From the NCBI RefSeq assembly GCF_003586305.1, contig NZ_KZ987400.1, positions 716,635-780,634 of the forward strand: 64,000 bases of DNA, in the 5' to 3' direction. The number at the start of each line of letters is the position of its first letter. The stretch's first letter is position 1. A program made the position numbers and the translations under genes. The notes beneath the pieces were generated by a model. That model searched no databases and had not been told where the DNA came from. It saw nothing but the letters and a program-made list of their open reading frames with translations. Source of the DNA: Cognatilysobacter tabacisoli. GTDB lineage: Bacteria > Pseudomonadota > Gammaproteobacteria > Xanthomonadales > Xanthomonadaceae. Positions 9,297 to 17,638 of this stretch are shown in pieces.

Positions 9297-11390
9297 TCAG
9301 TCGCGGCGGGCATAGGGGTAGGAGCGCCTGAGGGGTACCTCCGGCGCGCCGCAGGCGTGGGCGGCGGTGATGACCGTCAGGCCCAGCTGGCGGGCGGACA
9401 GCGCGAACAGTCGCTCCACCGCGTGTGCGAGCGTGCCGTCGACTTGCCCGGCCTCCGCCTCGAACGCGAGATCGTCGAGATCGGCGTCCAGAAGTGGCGC
9501 CAGCGCAGACAGCCTGACCCAGAACATGCTGCCGGAGACGAACTCGTCGTTGCCGGAGTCGGGAGGGGCAATCCCCATCAGCCTGGCTACGTGGCGAGTC
9601 GCAGCCGCATTCGCGCCCCAATAGTAGCTAAGCGGCTGCAGATGTCCTTCCGGCGCCACGATGCCCAGGCGTGGGTTCGAGTGGAACGCGCGCTGGATCG
9701 CAACCACTCTCGAGCGGCACGTCAAGGCACGAATCATGTCCCGTCGCCACGCGCCGCCATCAGCGCGGTGGGGCGACTGTTTGGTGTGAAGCTTGAGCAC
9801 GATTTCCTCGCCCTCGTCGCGCAGCCGGCTCGCCACACGGAGGAAGGGCAGCACATCGCGCCCCCTGTTGGGCATCGTCACGACCTCAGCGGTCAGGTGA
9901 TGGCGCGCCAAGGCGGCATCGACATCCCGCGCGGTCGCTGGGGGCGTGGTGACCACGAGTCGGAATGACATGGCGGACTCGGTGAGCGCGGAGAGAATCT
10001 CCTCAAGAATGTCGGGATACCACGCGTGCAGCACTACGCAGGGGCGTCGGGCGACCGGGCGCTCCGTGAGCGACAGTGAGCTCTGGGGGCGGGCGCCGAG
10101 GCCCCGCCTGCAAGCGTGAAGCCAAGCTAGGCCGTGGCGCCCGTCGGGTTCGAGAACGGCGCCTTCGGCCCACTCGTTCCATGCGTTGACGAATACATGC
10201 CTGTCCGCGTCGGGGGTCCGCGAGAGGCGGTTATCAATTGTGGCTCGAACCCATTCGGAAAACCCATGCGTCGAGGCGTGGATAAAGGTCCGCCCTCTTC
10301 CAGGCTTTCTTGGCTCGTTGTCCCACCCGCAATTGACCCCCGGGAATAGCCGGTACTCCGGCATCGGGCGTTCGGAGTACTCGCGCGCGACGTCGCGCCA
10401 GTCGAGTACCTCGCCCTGGTAATCCGGGTTGAGCAGGGTCTGCCGCTCGGTGATGTTGGTCGGGGTGGACAGGTTCGGCGGGAACTCGACCGCCACGTCG
10501 AAGCCGATGTCGCGCGGGTCGGGGCGCTCGAATGACTGCACGTAGCCGATGCACAGCTCGCCGATGCCGTTGTCGCGGCACCAGCTGCGCCAGCGATCGG
10601 CGGTGGCCTTGGGATCGGGCAGCTTGCCCGGGCGGTAGACCAGCAGCAGTGGCTTGCCGTCGACGCGCAGGTAGCGCGGGTCGCGCAGGTACTGGGCGAC
10701 GTGGGCGATGTAGGCCAGGTCGTCCTCGAGGCTGTGCTGCTGGGCGATCAGCACGTCCTCGGCGCGGCCGTCCCAGGTGCGGGTCCAGTTCTCGTTGGCC
10801 CAGCACAGGCAGATCGGCAGCGTGATCGACGGATCGTTGAGCCACTGCTGATGCGGCAGCTCGAGCAGGGTCTTGCCGCCGAACCAGTAGAAGTACATGC
10901 AGAACGCGCCGATGCCGTACGCCTGCGCGAGCTCGGCCTGGTCGCGCAGCACCTGTGGGTTGCGCAGGTCGTAGAAGCCCAGATCACCGGGGAGGCGGGG
11001 CTGCGCGTGGCCCTCGAACTGCGGCAGCGCGCGGGCGACGTTGCGCCACTCGGTGAAGCCCTTGCCCCACCATTCGTCATTCTCGGGAATGGTGTGGAAC
11101 TGCGGCAGGTAGAACGCGACCAGCGTCGCCGGCAGCGGGTCGGGCAGGGGCTCGTCGGTGCGCTCGACGTAGCCGATCGCGCGGCCGCCGGCGTGCACGC
11201 GGGCGCGCCGCTCCATCGTCGGCACCGCCTGCCCCTGCGGGGTGATCGGGCGGATTGTCGGGAAGCGCTCGAGGAACCGCTGGCGCATTGCGTCCCGCGT
11301 GGCCTCGCTGATCGGCAGCGCGCGGAAGCCAGCGCGCAGCGCGTGGAAGATCGCGCTGCGCAGCGTCCGACCGGATCCGTTTTCGGTCAT
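9297..11390 (-). CDS. Polysaccharide biosynthesis protein: WbsX-type glycosyl domain fused to a RgpF domain
   Basis: This 697-residue protein has two recognisable parts. Residues about 85-430 form a WbsX-like (GH99-related) domain: LVAFYLPQFHTIPEND, WWGKGFTEWRNV, WANENWTRTWDG and FVNAWNEWAEG. Residues about 445-690 resemble RgpF-type rhamnan synthesis proteins: VVLHAWYPD, MPNRGRDVLPFL, LKLHTKQS and FVSGSMFWVR. The family is found in O-antigen and rhamnan loci, and the gene lies near rmlBACD, so a role in rhamnose-rich polysaccharide assembly is reasonable. Linkage and catalytic activity are unknown. It starts 10 nt after the ETF-QO gene on the same strand and converges on the metalloprotease gene with a 21-bp gap. 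No signal peptide was seen. Confidence 0.85.
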   Translation of the reverse strand: MTENGSGRTLRSAIFHALRAGFRALPISEATRDAMRQRFLERFPTIRPITPQGQAVPTMERRARVHAGGRAIGYVERTDEPLPDPLPATLVAFYLPQFHTIPENDEWWGKGFTEWRNVARALPQFEGHAQPRLPGDLGFYDLRNPQVLRDQAELAQAYGIGAFCMYFYWFGGKTLLELPHQQWLNDPSITLPICLCWANENWTRTWDGRAEDVLIAQQHSLEDDLAYIAHVAQYLRDPRYLRVDGKPLLLVYRPGKLPDPKATADRWRSWCRDNGIGELCIGYVQSFERPDPRDIGFDVAVEFPPNLSTPTNITERQTLLNPDYQGEVLDWRDVAREYSERPMPEYRLFPGVNCGWDNEPRKPGRGRTFIHASTHGFSEWVRATIDNRLSRTPDADRHVFVNAWNEWAEGAVLEPDGRHGLAWLHACRRGLGARPQSSLSLTERPVARRPCVVLHAWYPDILEEILSALTESAMSFRLVVTTPPATARDVDAALARHHLTAEVVTMPNRGRDVLPFLRVASRLRDEGEEIVLKLHTKQSPHRADGGAWRRDMIRALTCRSRVVAIQRAFHSNPRLGIVAPEGHLQPLSYYWGANAAATRHVARLMGIAPPDSGNDEFVSGSMFWVRLSALAPLLDADLDDLAFEAEAGQVDGTLAHAVERLFALSARQLGLTVITAAHACGAPEVPLRRSYPYARRD

Positions 11391-11400
11391 GCGGGTGTCG

Positions 11401-13017
11401 TCACAGGTTCTGGTAGTTCGGACCCGCGCCGCCTTCCGGCGTCACCCAGTCGATGATCTGGTACGGGTCCTTGATGTCGCAGGTCTTGCAGTGCACGCAG
11501 TTGGCGGCGTTGATCTGCAGGCGCTTGCCGGCGGCGCTGCCGGGGTCCGCGACGATCTCGTACACGCCGGCCGGGCAGAAGCGCGTGCACGGGTTGTCAT
11601 ACTCGGACGCGCAGGTGGTCACGCACACCGACGTGTCGCGCACGCGCAGGTGCACCGGCTGGTCCTCGTCGTGCTCGGTGGCCGCGTAGTACACGCCCGC
11701 CAGGCGGTCGCGCGGGGCGAGGGTGCGCTCGACGTAGTCGCGCTTCGGCGCTTCGTGCGCGCCGATCTTGTCGAGCGACGACCAGTCGGCCTTGTTCTTC
11801 AGCGTCCACGGCGAGCGGCCGCCGGTCAGCGTTTCCCACGCGGCATTGAGCATGCCGAACCACAGGCCGCGCTTGAAGCCCGGCTTGACGTTGCGCACGG
11901 TGCGCAGCTCGGCCATCGCCGGTGACGCGCGCAGCGCGGCGTCGAAGCCCTGCGGCGCGAGCTGGTTCGCGGCCAGGTGCTCGGCGGCGAGCATGCCGCT
12001 GCGGATCGCCTGATGGGTGCCCTTGATCTTCGGCACGTTGAGCAGGCCGGCGGTGTCGCCGATCAGCAGCGCGCCGGGCATCTCGACCTTCGGCAGCGAC
12101 TGCCAGCCGCCGGTGACGATCGCGCGCGCGCCGGCCGAGAGGATCGTGCCGCCGTCGAGCAGCGGCTTGATCATCGGGTGGTTCTTCCACTGCTGGAACG
12201 CTTCCCACGGCTTGTACTGCGGGTCGGCGTAGTCGAGGCCGCTGACGTAGCCCAGCGCGATGCGGCCCTTGTCGAGGTGGTACAGGAAGCTGCCGCCGTA
12301 GGTGCGGCTGTCGGCCGGCCAGCCGAAGCTGTGCACGATCTTGCCGGGCGTCACGCGGTCCTCCGGCACCTGCCACAGCTCCTTGATGCCGATCGAGTAG
12401 CCCTGCGGGTCGCTGCCCGCGTCGAGCTTGAACTGCTGCACCAGCCGCTTGGTCAGATGGCCGCGCGCGCCCTCGGCGAGCACGGTGACCTTGGCGCGGA
12501 TGTCGATGCCGGGCGTGTAGCCGGGCTTGTGCGAGCCGTCCTTCGCCACGCCCATGTCGCCGATGCGCACGCCGACCACGGCGCCGTCGGTGTCGTGCAG
12601 CGTCTCGGCAGCGGAGAAGCCCGGGTAGATCTCCACGCCGAGCGCCTCGGCCTGCGGCGCCAGCCACGCGCACATCGCGCCGAGGCTGACGATCACGTTG
12701 CCGTGGTTGTTCATGCCCGGCGGCACCGGCAGCTTGCGGCCGCCGGTCTTGGTCAGCAGCCAGAACTCGTCGTCGGTCGCCGGCACGCACACCGGCGGCG
12801 GGTTGTCGCGCCAGTTCGGCAGCAGCGCGTCCAGGGGGCCGGTTTCGATGACCGCGCCGGACAGGATGTGCGCACCGATCGTCGAGGACTTCTCGATCAC
12901 GCAGACGCTGATGTCCGGGTTCAGCTGCTTGAGCCGGATCGCGAACGACAGCCCCGCCGGGCCGGCGCCCACGGTGACGACGTCGTACTCCATCACGTCG
13001 CGTTCGATCTCGGTCAT
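11401..13017 (-). CDS. etfD: Electron transfer flavoprotein-ubiquinone oxidoreductase
   Basis: The start was set at ATG 13017 (MTEIERDVMEYDVV), since the FAD-binding motif VGAGPAGLS follows directly; this gives 538 residues, close to the usual ~550. The membrane-associated enzyme passes electrons from ETF to ubiquinone and contains FAD and a 4Fe-4S cluster. The C-terminus shows the cluster cysteines in CTRFCPAGVYEI and NCVHCKTCDIKDP. It works with etfAB, which are not in this window. Transcription is divergent from alkB, and a TTTGCC-N8-GGCAAA inverted repeat lies in the promoter region (13056-13075). Confidence 0.95.
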   Translation of the reverse strand: MTEIERDVMEYDVVTVGAGPAGLSFAIRLKQLNPDISVCVIEKSSTIGAHILSGAVIETGPLDALLPNWRDNPPPVCVPATDDEFWLLTKTGGRKLPVPPGMNNHGNVIVSLGAMCAWLAPQAEALGVEIYPGFSAAETLHDTDGAVVGVRIGDMGVAKDGSHKPGYTPGIDIRAKVTVLAEGARGHLTKRLVQQFKLDAGSDPQGYSIGIKELWQVPEDRVTPGKIVHSFGWPADSRTYGGSFLYHLDKGRIALGYVSGLDYADPQYKPWEAFQQWKNHPMIKPLLDGGTILSAGARAIVTGGWQSLPKVEMPGALLIGDTAGLLNVPKIKGTHQAIRSGMLAAEHLAANQLAPQGFDAALRASPAMAELRTVRNVKPGFKRGLWFGMLNAAWETLTGGRSPWTLKNKADWSSLDKIGAHEAPKRDYVERTLAPRDRLAGVYYAATEHDEDQPVHLRVRDTSVCVTTCASEYDNPCTRFCPAGVYEIVADPGSAAGKRLQINAANCVHCKTCDIKDPYQIIDWVTPEGGAGPNYQNL

Positions 13018-13055
13018 GCGCTGCACTCCACGGGCAATGCCGCGATTTTCCCCGG

Positions 13056-13075
13056 TTTGCCTGCGGTGCGGCAAA
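13056..13075. promoter_or_regulatory. Inverted repeat in the etfD/alkB divergent promoter region
   Basis: TTTGCC and GGCAAA arms are separated by 8 nt, 39 bp upstream of the etfD start. This spacing and symmetry suit a dimeric repressor, but the sequence does not match a motif I can name. Confidence 0.3.
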
Positions 13076-13180
13076 TCGGCCCCGGGGCGCGCCGGCGCGC
13101 GGCGCGGCGGGATCCGCGCGGCGGGCGCGCCCGTATCCTGCTCCGGTGCGCCGCCCGGCGCGGTGAGGAACACAACGCCC

Positions 13181-13771
13181 ATGCCGCTGGCCCCGATCGA
13201 GCTGCCCGACGCGTCGCTCCGGCTCGACCCCGCGTGGCTGGTCGCGGACGAGGCGGACGCACTGTTCGCCGCGCTGCTCGCCGGCGTGCCGTGGGACGTC
13301 CACCGGATCCGGATGTTCGGGCGCACCGTCGACTCGCCGCGGTTGAGCTGCTGGATCGGCGACCCCGAGGCGACGTACCGCTACTCGGGCACGCGCTTTG
13401 AGCCGCGGCCGTGGCTGCCGGTCCTGCAGCGCCTGCGCGAGCGGCTGGCCACCGAGCTGGGCGCGCCGTTCAACAGCGTGCTGGCGAACCTGTACCGCGA
13501 CGGTCGCGACGCGATGGGCTGGCACAGCGACGACGAGGCCGAGCTCGGATCGGCCCCGGTGATCGCCTCGGTGAGCCTGGGGGCCGAACGCCGGTTCCTG
13601 CTCAAGCGCCGCGACGCGCCCGCGGTGCGCGCGGGGCTGGCGCTCGGCCACGGCAGCCTGCTCGTCATGGCGGGAGACACCCAGCAGCACTATCGGCACG
13701 CGCTGCCGCGCACCGCCAGGCCGGTGGGCCCTCGGATCAACCTGACGTTTCGCTCGATCGCGCCGCGCTGA
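13181..13771 (+). CDS. alkB: AlkB-type 2-oxoglutarate/Fe(II)-dependent DNA repair dioxygenase
   Basis: ATG 13181 gives 196 residues, a normal AlkB length; the open frame extends upstream to 12698 but that part is antisense to etfD. The iron ligands are visible: H115 and D117 in GWHSDDE, and H173 in the QQHYRHALPR segment. PRINLTFR near the C-terminus carries the 2-oxoglutarate-binding arginines. The enzyme removes alkyl groups from 1-methyladenine and 3-methylcytosine. It stands alone and converges on the Mla-like operon. Confidence 0.9.
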   Translation: MPLAPIELPDASLRLDPAWLVADEADALFAALLAGVPWDVHRIRMFGRTVDSPRLSCWIGDPEATYRYSGTRFEPRPWLPVLQRLRERLATELGAPFNSVLANLYRDGRDAMGWHSDDEAELGSAPVIASVSLGAERRFLLKRRDAPAVRAGLALGHGSLLVMAGDTQQHYRHALPRTARPVGPRINLTFRSIAPR

Positions 13772-13795
13772 GCGGTGTGAGCCTTGTCGCACGAG

Positions 13796-13835
13796 GACGG
13801 CGCCCGCACGCGAGCGTCGCAATGCGGGTGGCGTC
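13796..13835. terminator. Stem-loop between convergent alkB and the lipoprotein gene
   Basis: A 13-bp stem (one mismatch, one G-T pair) with a 14-nt loop fills the 75-bp convergent gap. There is no T-tract on either strand, so terminator function is only inferred. Confidence 0.4.
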
Positions 13836-13846
13836 GTGCCGTCCGC

Positions 13847-14506
13847 TCAGTGCTTGCCGCTGCGCTCGTGCGCGTCGCCGGCGGTCAGCACCCAGCCGGC
13901 GAGCTCCCGCGTGCTCTGCGCCAGCGCCTGGTCGAACGCGGCGACCACGTCCGGCACCGCGGTCGACGTTGCCGGCTGCGCCTGGCGGAACGTGCGCGCA
14001 GCGACGACCTGCTGGTCTTGCGCGTGCAGCAGTTTGGCGTTGAGCTCGATCGTCGCCGCCGGAACGGCGGCGCCGGCGTAGTCGGCCTCGAACCGGCGGA
14101 CGTCGAGCACCAGCTTGTAGTCGGCCGAGATGCCGCTGCCCTGGCGCGCCACCGCCGGGATCTTGCCCGAGTCCTCCAGCGTGCGCAGCAGTGCGTCCTC
14201 GACCATGTCCGTGGGCCGCTTTGCCCAGCTGGCGCCCTTGTACACCTGCAGCTCGGCCGGGTTGGGACGCACCGCGATGCGCAGGCTGTCGATCGCGCGC
14301 GCTGCGACTGGTGAGGTCACCGACAGCTGCCACGGCACGGTTGGCCACGACGCTTCGGCGGCAACGCGCGGGTCGGGCGCGTACTGCACGACTTCGTCGC
14401 CGCGCTTGGGGCCGATCAGCGAGCAGCCGCCGAGCACGCCGGCGCACAGCAGTGCCGACAGGGGAACGCGCAGCGAGAGGGGCAGGGACAGCCGCACGGT
14501 GCTCAT
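13847..14506 (-). CDS. ABC-type transport auxiliary lipoprotein of an MCE/Mla-like system
   Basis: This 219-residue protein starts with a lipoprotein signal peptide (MSTVRLSLPLSLRVPLSALL...VLGGCS; lipobox LGGC) and continues as an ABC_trans_aux/DUF330-type protein, the PqiC-like outer-membrane partner of MCE transporters. It is the last gene of a four-gene minus-strand operon, and its ATG overlaps the MCE gene stop by 4 nt. A role in handing phospholipids to or from the outer membrane is inferred from the family and operon. Confidence 0.87.
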   Translation of the reverse strand: MSTVRLSLPLSLRVPLSALLCAGVLGGCSLIGPKRGDEVVQYAPDPRVAAEASWPTVPWQLSVTSPVAARAIDSLRIAVRPNPAELQVYKGASWAKRPTDMVEDALLRTLEDSGKIPAVARQGSGISADYKLVLDVRRFEADYAGAAVPAATIELNAKLLHAQDQQVVAARTFRQAQPATSTAVPDVVAAFDQALAQSTRELAGWVLTAGDAHERSGKH

Positions 14507-15429
14507 TGGGGTTCGAACTCCTTCGGCGCTTGCCGGCCGAGGATGTAGCCGGCCGGGTTGTTGTCGACGCGGTCGCTGATGCGGCGCAGGTCGCGGACCA
14601 GCGAGCGCAGCTCGGCCAGGGTCGGGCCGAGCTGGGCCAGCCCGTCGTTGGCGAAGCTGTTTATCGCGGCGCGGTTCTCGTTGAGGATGCCGTTCGCGCC
14701 GGCGGCGGCCGAGTCGAGCTTGGCCAGCGTGCTGTCGAGCTTGCCGATCAGCGCCGGCAGCTTCTGCACCAGCTCGCGGTCGATGTCCTGCACCGCGCCG
14801 TTGGTCGTCGCCAGGGTCTGCTCGAGCTGCTCGCTGGCCTTGCGCGCGTTGACGATCAGCGTCGCCAGGTCCTCGCGCTGGCCCGCGATCGAGCCTGTCA
14901 CCGACTCGACGTTCTCGAGCGTCGCCGAGAAGCGCTTGACGTTCTCCTCGCTGAGCATCTGGTCCATGCGCGCGACCAGGCGGTTGGCGGTGTCGGCGAT
15001 GTTCTGCAGCGCGGACGGCTCGGTCTGGATCACCGGGATCTCGCGCGGGTCGACGTCCGCCAGCGCCGGGCTGCCCGGACTGCCGCCGGTCAGCTGGATG
15101 ATCGGCGTGCCGGTCAGGCTGGTCATCGAGATCTTCGCGCGGGTGTCGGCCTTGATCGGCGCGTCGGCCTGCAGGCGAAGCTGCGCGAGCACGCGGCGCG
15201 GGTCGTCCGGCGCCAGCCGCAGCGTCTGAACGGTGCCGACCGAGATGCCGTTGTACTGGACCGAGCTGCCTTCCGACAGGCCGGTGACCGGCTCGTTGAA
15301 GATCACCGCATAGGCGCGCCAGCCCTGTTCGGACGAGAACTTCGCCGCCCAGAGCGCGAACAGCAGCAACAGCATCGTGGCGATGATCGTGAACGCGCCG
15401 ATCAGGACGTAGTTGGCCTTGGTTTCCAT
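14503..15429 (-). CDS. MlaD-family MCE protein
   Basis: This 308-residue substrate-binding protein has an N-terminal membrane anchor (IGAFTIIATMLLLLFALW, residues about 10-27) and one MCE domain, seen in FNEPVTGLSEGSSVQYNGI and SLTGTPIIQL. A long helical tail follows, of the kind that forms a periplasmic channel in hexamers. It stands between the ATPase and the auxiliary lipoprotein, and functions with them in lipid trafficking across the periplasm. The tail is longer than E. coli MlaD (about 183 residues total), so it is not a strict MlaD orthologue. Confidence 0.9.
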   Translation of the reverse strand: METKANYVLIGAFTIIATMLLLLFALWAAKFSSEQGWRAYAVIFNEPVTGLSEGSSVQYNGISVGTVQTLRLAPDDPRRVLAQLRLQADAPIKADTRAKISMTSLTGTPIIQLTGGSPGSPALADVDPREIPVIQTEPSALQNIADTANRLVARMDQMLSEENVKRFSATLENVESVTGSIAGQREDLATLIVNARKASEQLEQTLATTNGAVQDIDRELVQKLPALIGKLDSTLAKLDSAAAGANGILNENRAAINSFANDGLAQLGPTLAELRSLVRDLRRISDRVDNNPAGYILGRQAPKEFEPQ

Positions 15430-15517
15430 CAGGCACCTGCCGGGGTGGGGACCGGCGCGAGGGAGCTGGCGGCATCATGCCAGCCGGGGGTGAACGCCGG
15501 CGAGACGGCGCGGGGCG

Positions 15518-16348
15518 TCATCCGTCGACCGCGGCGTTGCGGTCGCGCGCGACCTGCGCCGCGCGTGCGCGCGGGCCGTGGAAGTACTCCTGCACCCACG
15601 GGTGGTCGACCCGCTCGATCTCCTCGACCGTGCCGCAGGCGACGACCTTGCGGTCGGCCAGCACCGCGATGCGGTCGCAGATCGCGTACAGCGTGTCGAG
15701 GTCGTGGGTGATCAGGAACACCGTGAGTCCCAGCGCTTCCTGCAGCGTGCGGATCAACCGGTCGAATGCAGCCGCGCCGATCGGGTCGAGTCCGGCGGTC
15801 GGCTCGTCGAGGAACAGCAGCGGCGGGTCCAGCGCCAGCGCGCGCGCGAGCCCGGCGCGCTTGCGCATGCCGCCGGACAGCTGCGACGGCAGCTTGTTGA
15901 GCGCGTCGGCCGGCAGCCCGGCGAGCTTGACCTTCAGCAGCGCCAGTTCGTAGCGCAGCGAGTCGGGCAGGTCGCGGTGGTACTCCTTCAGCGGCACCTG
16001 CACGTTCTCGCCGACGGTCAGCGACGAGAACAGCGCGCCGTCCTGGAACAGCACCCCGGTGTTGCGCTCGATCAGGCGGTGGTGCTCCGGCGCGGGGTCG
16101 CGCGCGTCGATGCCCAGCACTTCGATCTCGCCCTCGTCCGGCTCGCGCAGCCCGAGGATCGAGCGCATCAGCACCGACTTGCCGGTGCCCGAGCCCCCGA
16201 CCACGCCGATGATCTCGCCGCGGCGCACGTCGAGCTCGAGTCCGTCGTGCACGACCTGCTCGCCGAAGCGGTTGACCAGCCCGCGCACGCGGATGATCGG
16301 CGTGTCCGGCGAGGCGGGGGTCGGCAGGGTGTTCTCGGCCTCGGTCAC
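15518..16348 (-). CDS. MlaF-like ABC transporter ATP-binding protein
   Basis: This 276-residue cytoplasmic ATPase energises the MCE lipid transporter. Visible motifs are Walker A GGSGTGKS, the ABC signature LSGGMRKR, Walker B LLFLDEPTAGLDP and the switch-region ITHDLDT. MRKR in place of MKKR/MQRR is typical of the Mla/Ttg2 subfamily. It lies 88 nt upstream of the MCE gene and 76 nt downstream of the permease gene; the latter gap holds a perfect 13-bp hairpin that could tune expression. Confidence 0.93.
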   Translation of the reverse strand: MTEAENTLPTPASPDTPIIRVRGLVNRFGEQVVHDGLELDVRRGEIIGVVGGSGTGKSVLMRSILGLREPDEGEIEVLGIDARDPAPEHHRLIERNTGVLFQDGALFSSLTVGENVQVPLKEYHRDLPDSLRYELALLKVKLAGLPADALNKLPSQLSGGMRKRAGLARALALDPPLLFLDEPTAGLDPIGAAAFDRLIRTLQEALGLTVFLITHDLDTLYAICDRIAVLADRKVVACGTVEEIERVDHPWVQEYFHGPRARAAQVARDRNAAVDG

Positions 16349-16369
16349 GGCCGTCCCTCCGCGTTGCCG

Positions 16370-16401
16370 GCGACGGCGCGGGCAACGGCCCGCGCCGTCG
16401 C
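16370..16401 (-). other. Perfect 13-bp intercistronic hairpin between permease and ATPase genes
   Basis: The stem GCGACGGCGCGGG / CCCGCGCCGTCGC has no mismatches and a 6-nt loop. It lies 22 bp before the ATPase start codon, inside an otherwise continuous operon, and no T-tract follows it. It may be an mRNA processing or stability element. Confidence 0.55.
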
Positions 16402-16424
16402 GCGTTGCGCGAAGGCGGGCGCGG

Positions 16425-17540
16425 TCACAGCCCCACCTCCATGAACCAGATCGCGAAGAACGCGTCGAGGATGATCACCATCGAGATCGCCTGCACCACC
16501 GACGAGGTCGTGCGCTCGCCGACCGACTGCGCGGTGCCCTCGACCTGCAGGCCCTCCAGGCACCCGACCAGCGCGATCACCAGCGCGAACACCGGCGCCT
16601 TGACCAGGCCGACGATGAAGTGGCGCAGCTCCATCGTGTCCTGCATGCGCGCCAGGTACTGCTGCGGCGGGATATCGAGCCCGTAGGCGCCGACGGTCAG
16701 GCCGCCGAGCAGGCCGAAGATCATCGCGACGAACGTCAGCAGCGGCAGCATCACCAGCAGCGCGAGCATGCGCGGGATCACCAGCAGGTCGATGGGATCC
16801 ATGCCGAGCGTGCGGATCGCGTCGACCTCCTCGCGGCTGACCATCGCGCCGATCTGCGCGGTAAACGCGCTGGCGGTGCGGCCGGCGAGGATGATCGCGG
16901 TCAGCAGCACACCGAACTCGCGCAGGAACGCGATGCTGACCAGCTCGACGACGAAGATCGTCGCGCCGAAGTCGCGCAGGATGTTCGAGCCGAGGAACGC
17001 CACCACCGAGCCGACCAGGAAGCACAGCAGCGCCACCAGCGGCACCGCGTCGAGGCCGACCTGCTCCATGTGGTGGACGGTCGCGGTCGGGCGGAACCGG
17101 GTCGGCTCCTTGAACAGGCGCAGCAGCTTGACCAAGGTCTCGCCGAAGAACGCCACCAGCGCGAGGAATTCCTTCCAGTTGTCGTGGACTGCGTAGCCGA
17201 GGCGGGCGAGGGCGGCGGCGACGCCGTACTCGCGCTTGCGCTTGGGCCGGTCGTCGGCGACGTCCTCGATCGCGCACACCAGCGCGCGGTGGTCGTCGCG
17301 GAACGCCACGGTCTCGAAGTCGAGGTCGCGCCGCCGGGCGAAGCGCAGCAGCTGCAGCACGCCGAGCGAATCGAGCCGGGTGACCTCGCGCGCGTCGATG
17401 CCGGACGCGTCCGCCGGCGCGTCGCCGAGCGCGCGGCCGACGTCGAGCGCCTGGTCGAGCGTCCAGTCGCCGCGCAGGCGCAGCTGCGACGACTCGGCGT
17501 CGAACTCGATCGAAGGGGGGGTCTGGGCGGGGCGCGGCAT
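16425..17540 (-). CDS. MlaE-like permease with an N-terminal STAS domain
   Basis: ATG 17540 gives 371 residues. The first ~100 form a STAS-like domain (LRLRGDWTLDQA, VTRLDSLGVLQLL), and the rest is a MlaE/YrbE permease with about five or six hydrophobic segments and the family stretches VELVSIAFLREFGVLLTAI and EVDAIRTLGMDP. STAS-MlaE fusions are common outside the enterobacteria, where the STAS part is the separate MlaB. It heads the operon. TATGCT lies 8 nt before the ATG, so the mRNA leader may be almost absent. Confidence 0.92.
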   Translation of the reverse strand: MPRPAQTPPSIEFDAESSQLRLRGDWTLDQALDVGRALGDAPADASGIDAREVTRLDSLGVLQLLRFARRRDLDFETVAFRDDHRALVCAIEDVADDRPKRKREYGVAAALARLGYAVHDNWKEFLALVAFFGETLVKLLRLFKEPTRFRPTATVHHMEQVGLDAVPLVALLCFLVGSVVAFLGSNILRDFGATIFVVELVSIAFLREFGVLLTAIILAGRTASAFTAQIGAMVSREEVDAIRTLGMDPIDLLVIPRMLALLVMLPLLTFVAMIFGLLGGLTVGAYGLDIPPQQYLARMQDTMELRHFIVGLVKAPVFALVIALVGCLEGLQVEGTAQSVGERTTSSVVQAISMVIILDAFFAIWFMEVGL

Positions 17541-17626
17541 CGGGCCGAAGCATACCGGCTGCGCGTGAGGCGGGCGTCGGCCGGCGCGGCGTCCTGCGCG
17601 ACTGTCGGGCCGCAAACCCGGCGTGC

Positions 17627-17632
17627 CATGCT
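17627..17632 (+). promoter_or_regulatory. Candidate -10 box of a leaderless thrE-type transcript
   Basis: CATGCT lies exactly 6 nt before ATG 17639, the same spacing as for pssA, xerD and the RDD gene in this window. No Shine-Dalgarno sequence fits this start. Confidence 0.35.
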
Positions 17633-17638
17633 TTGCGC

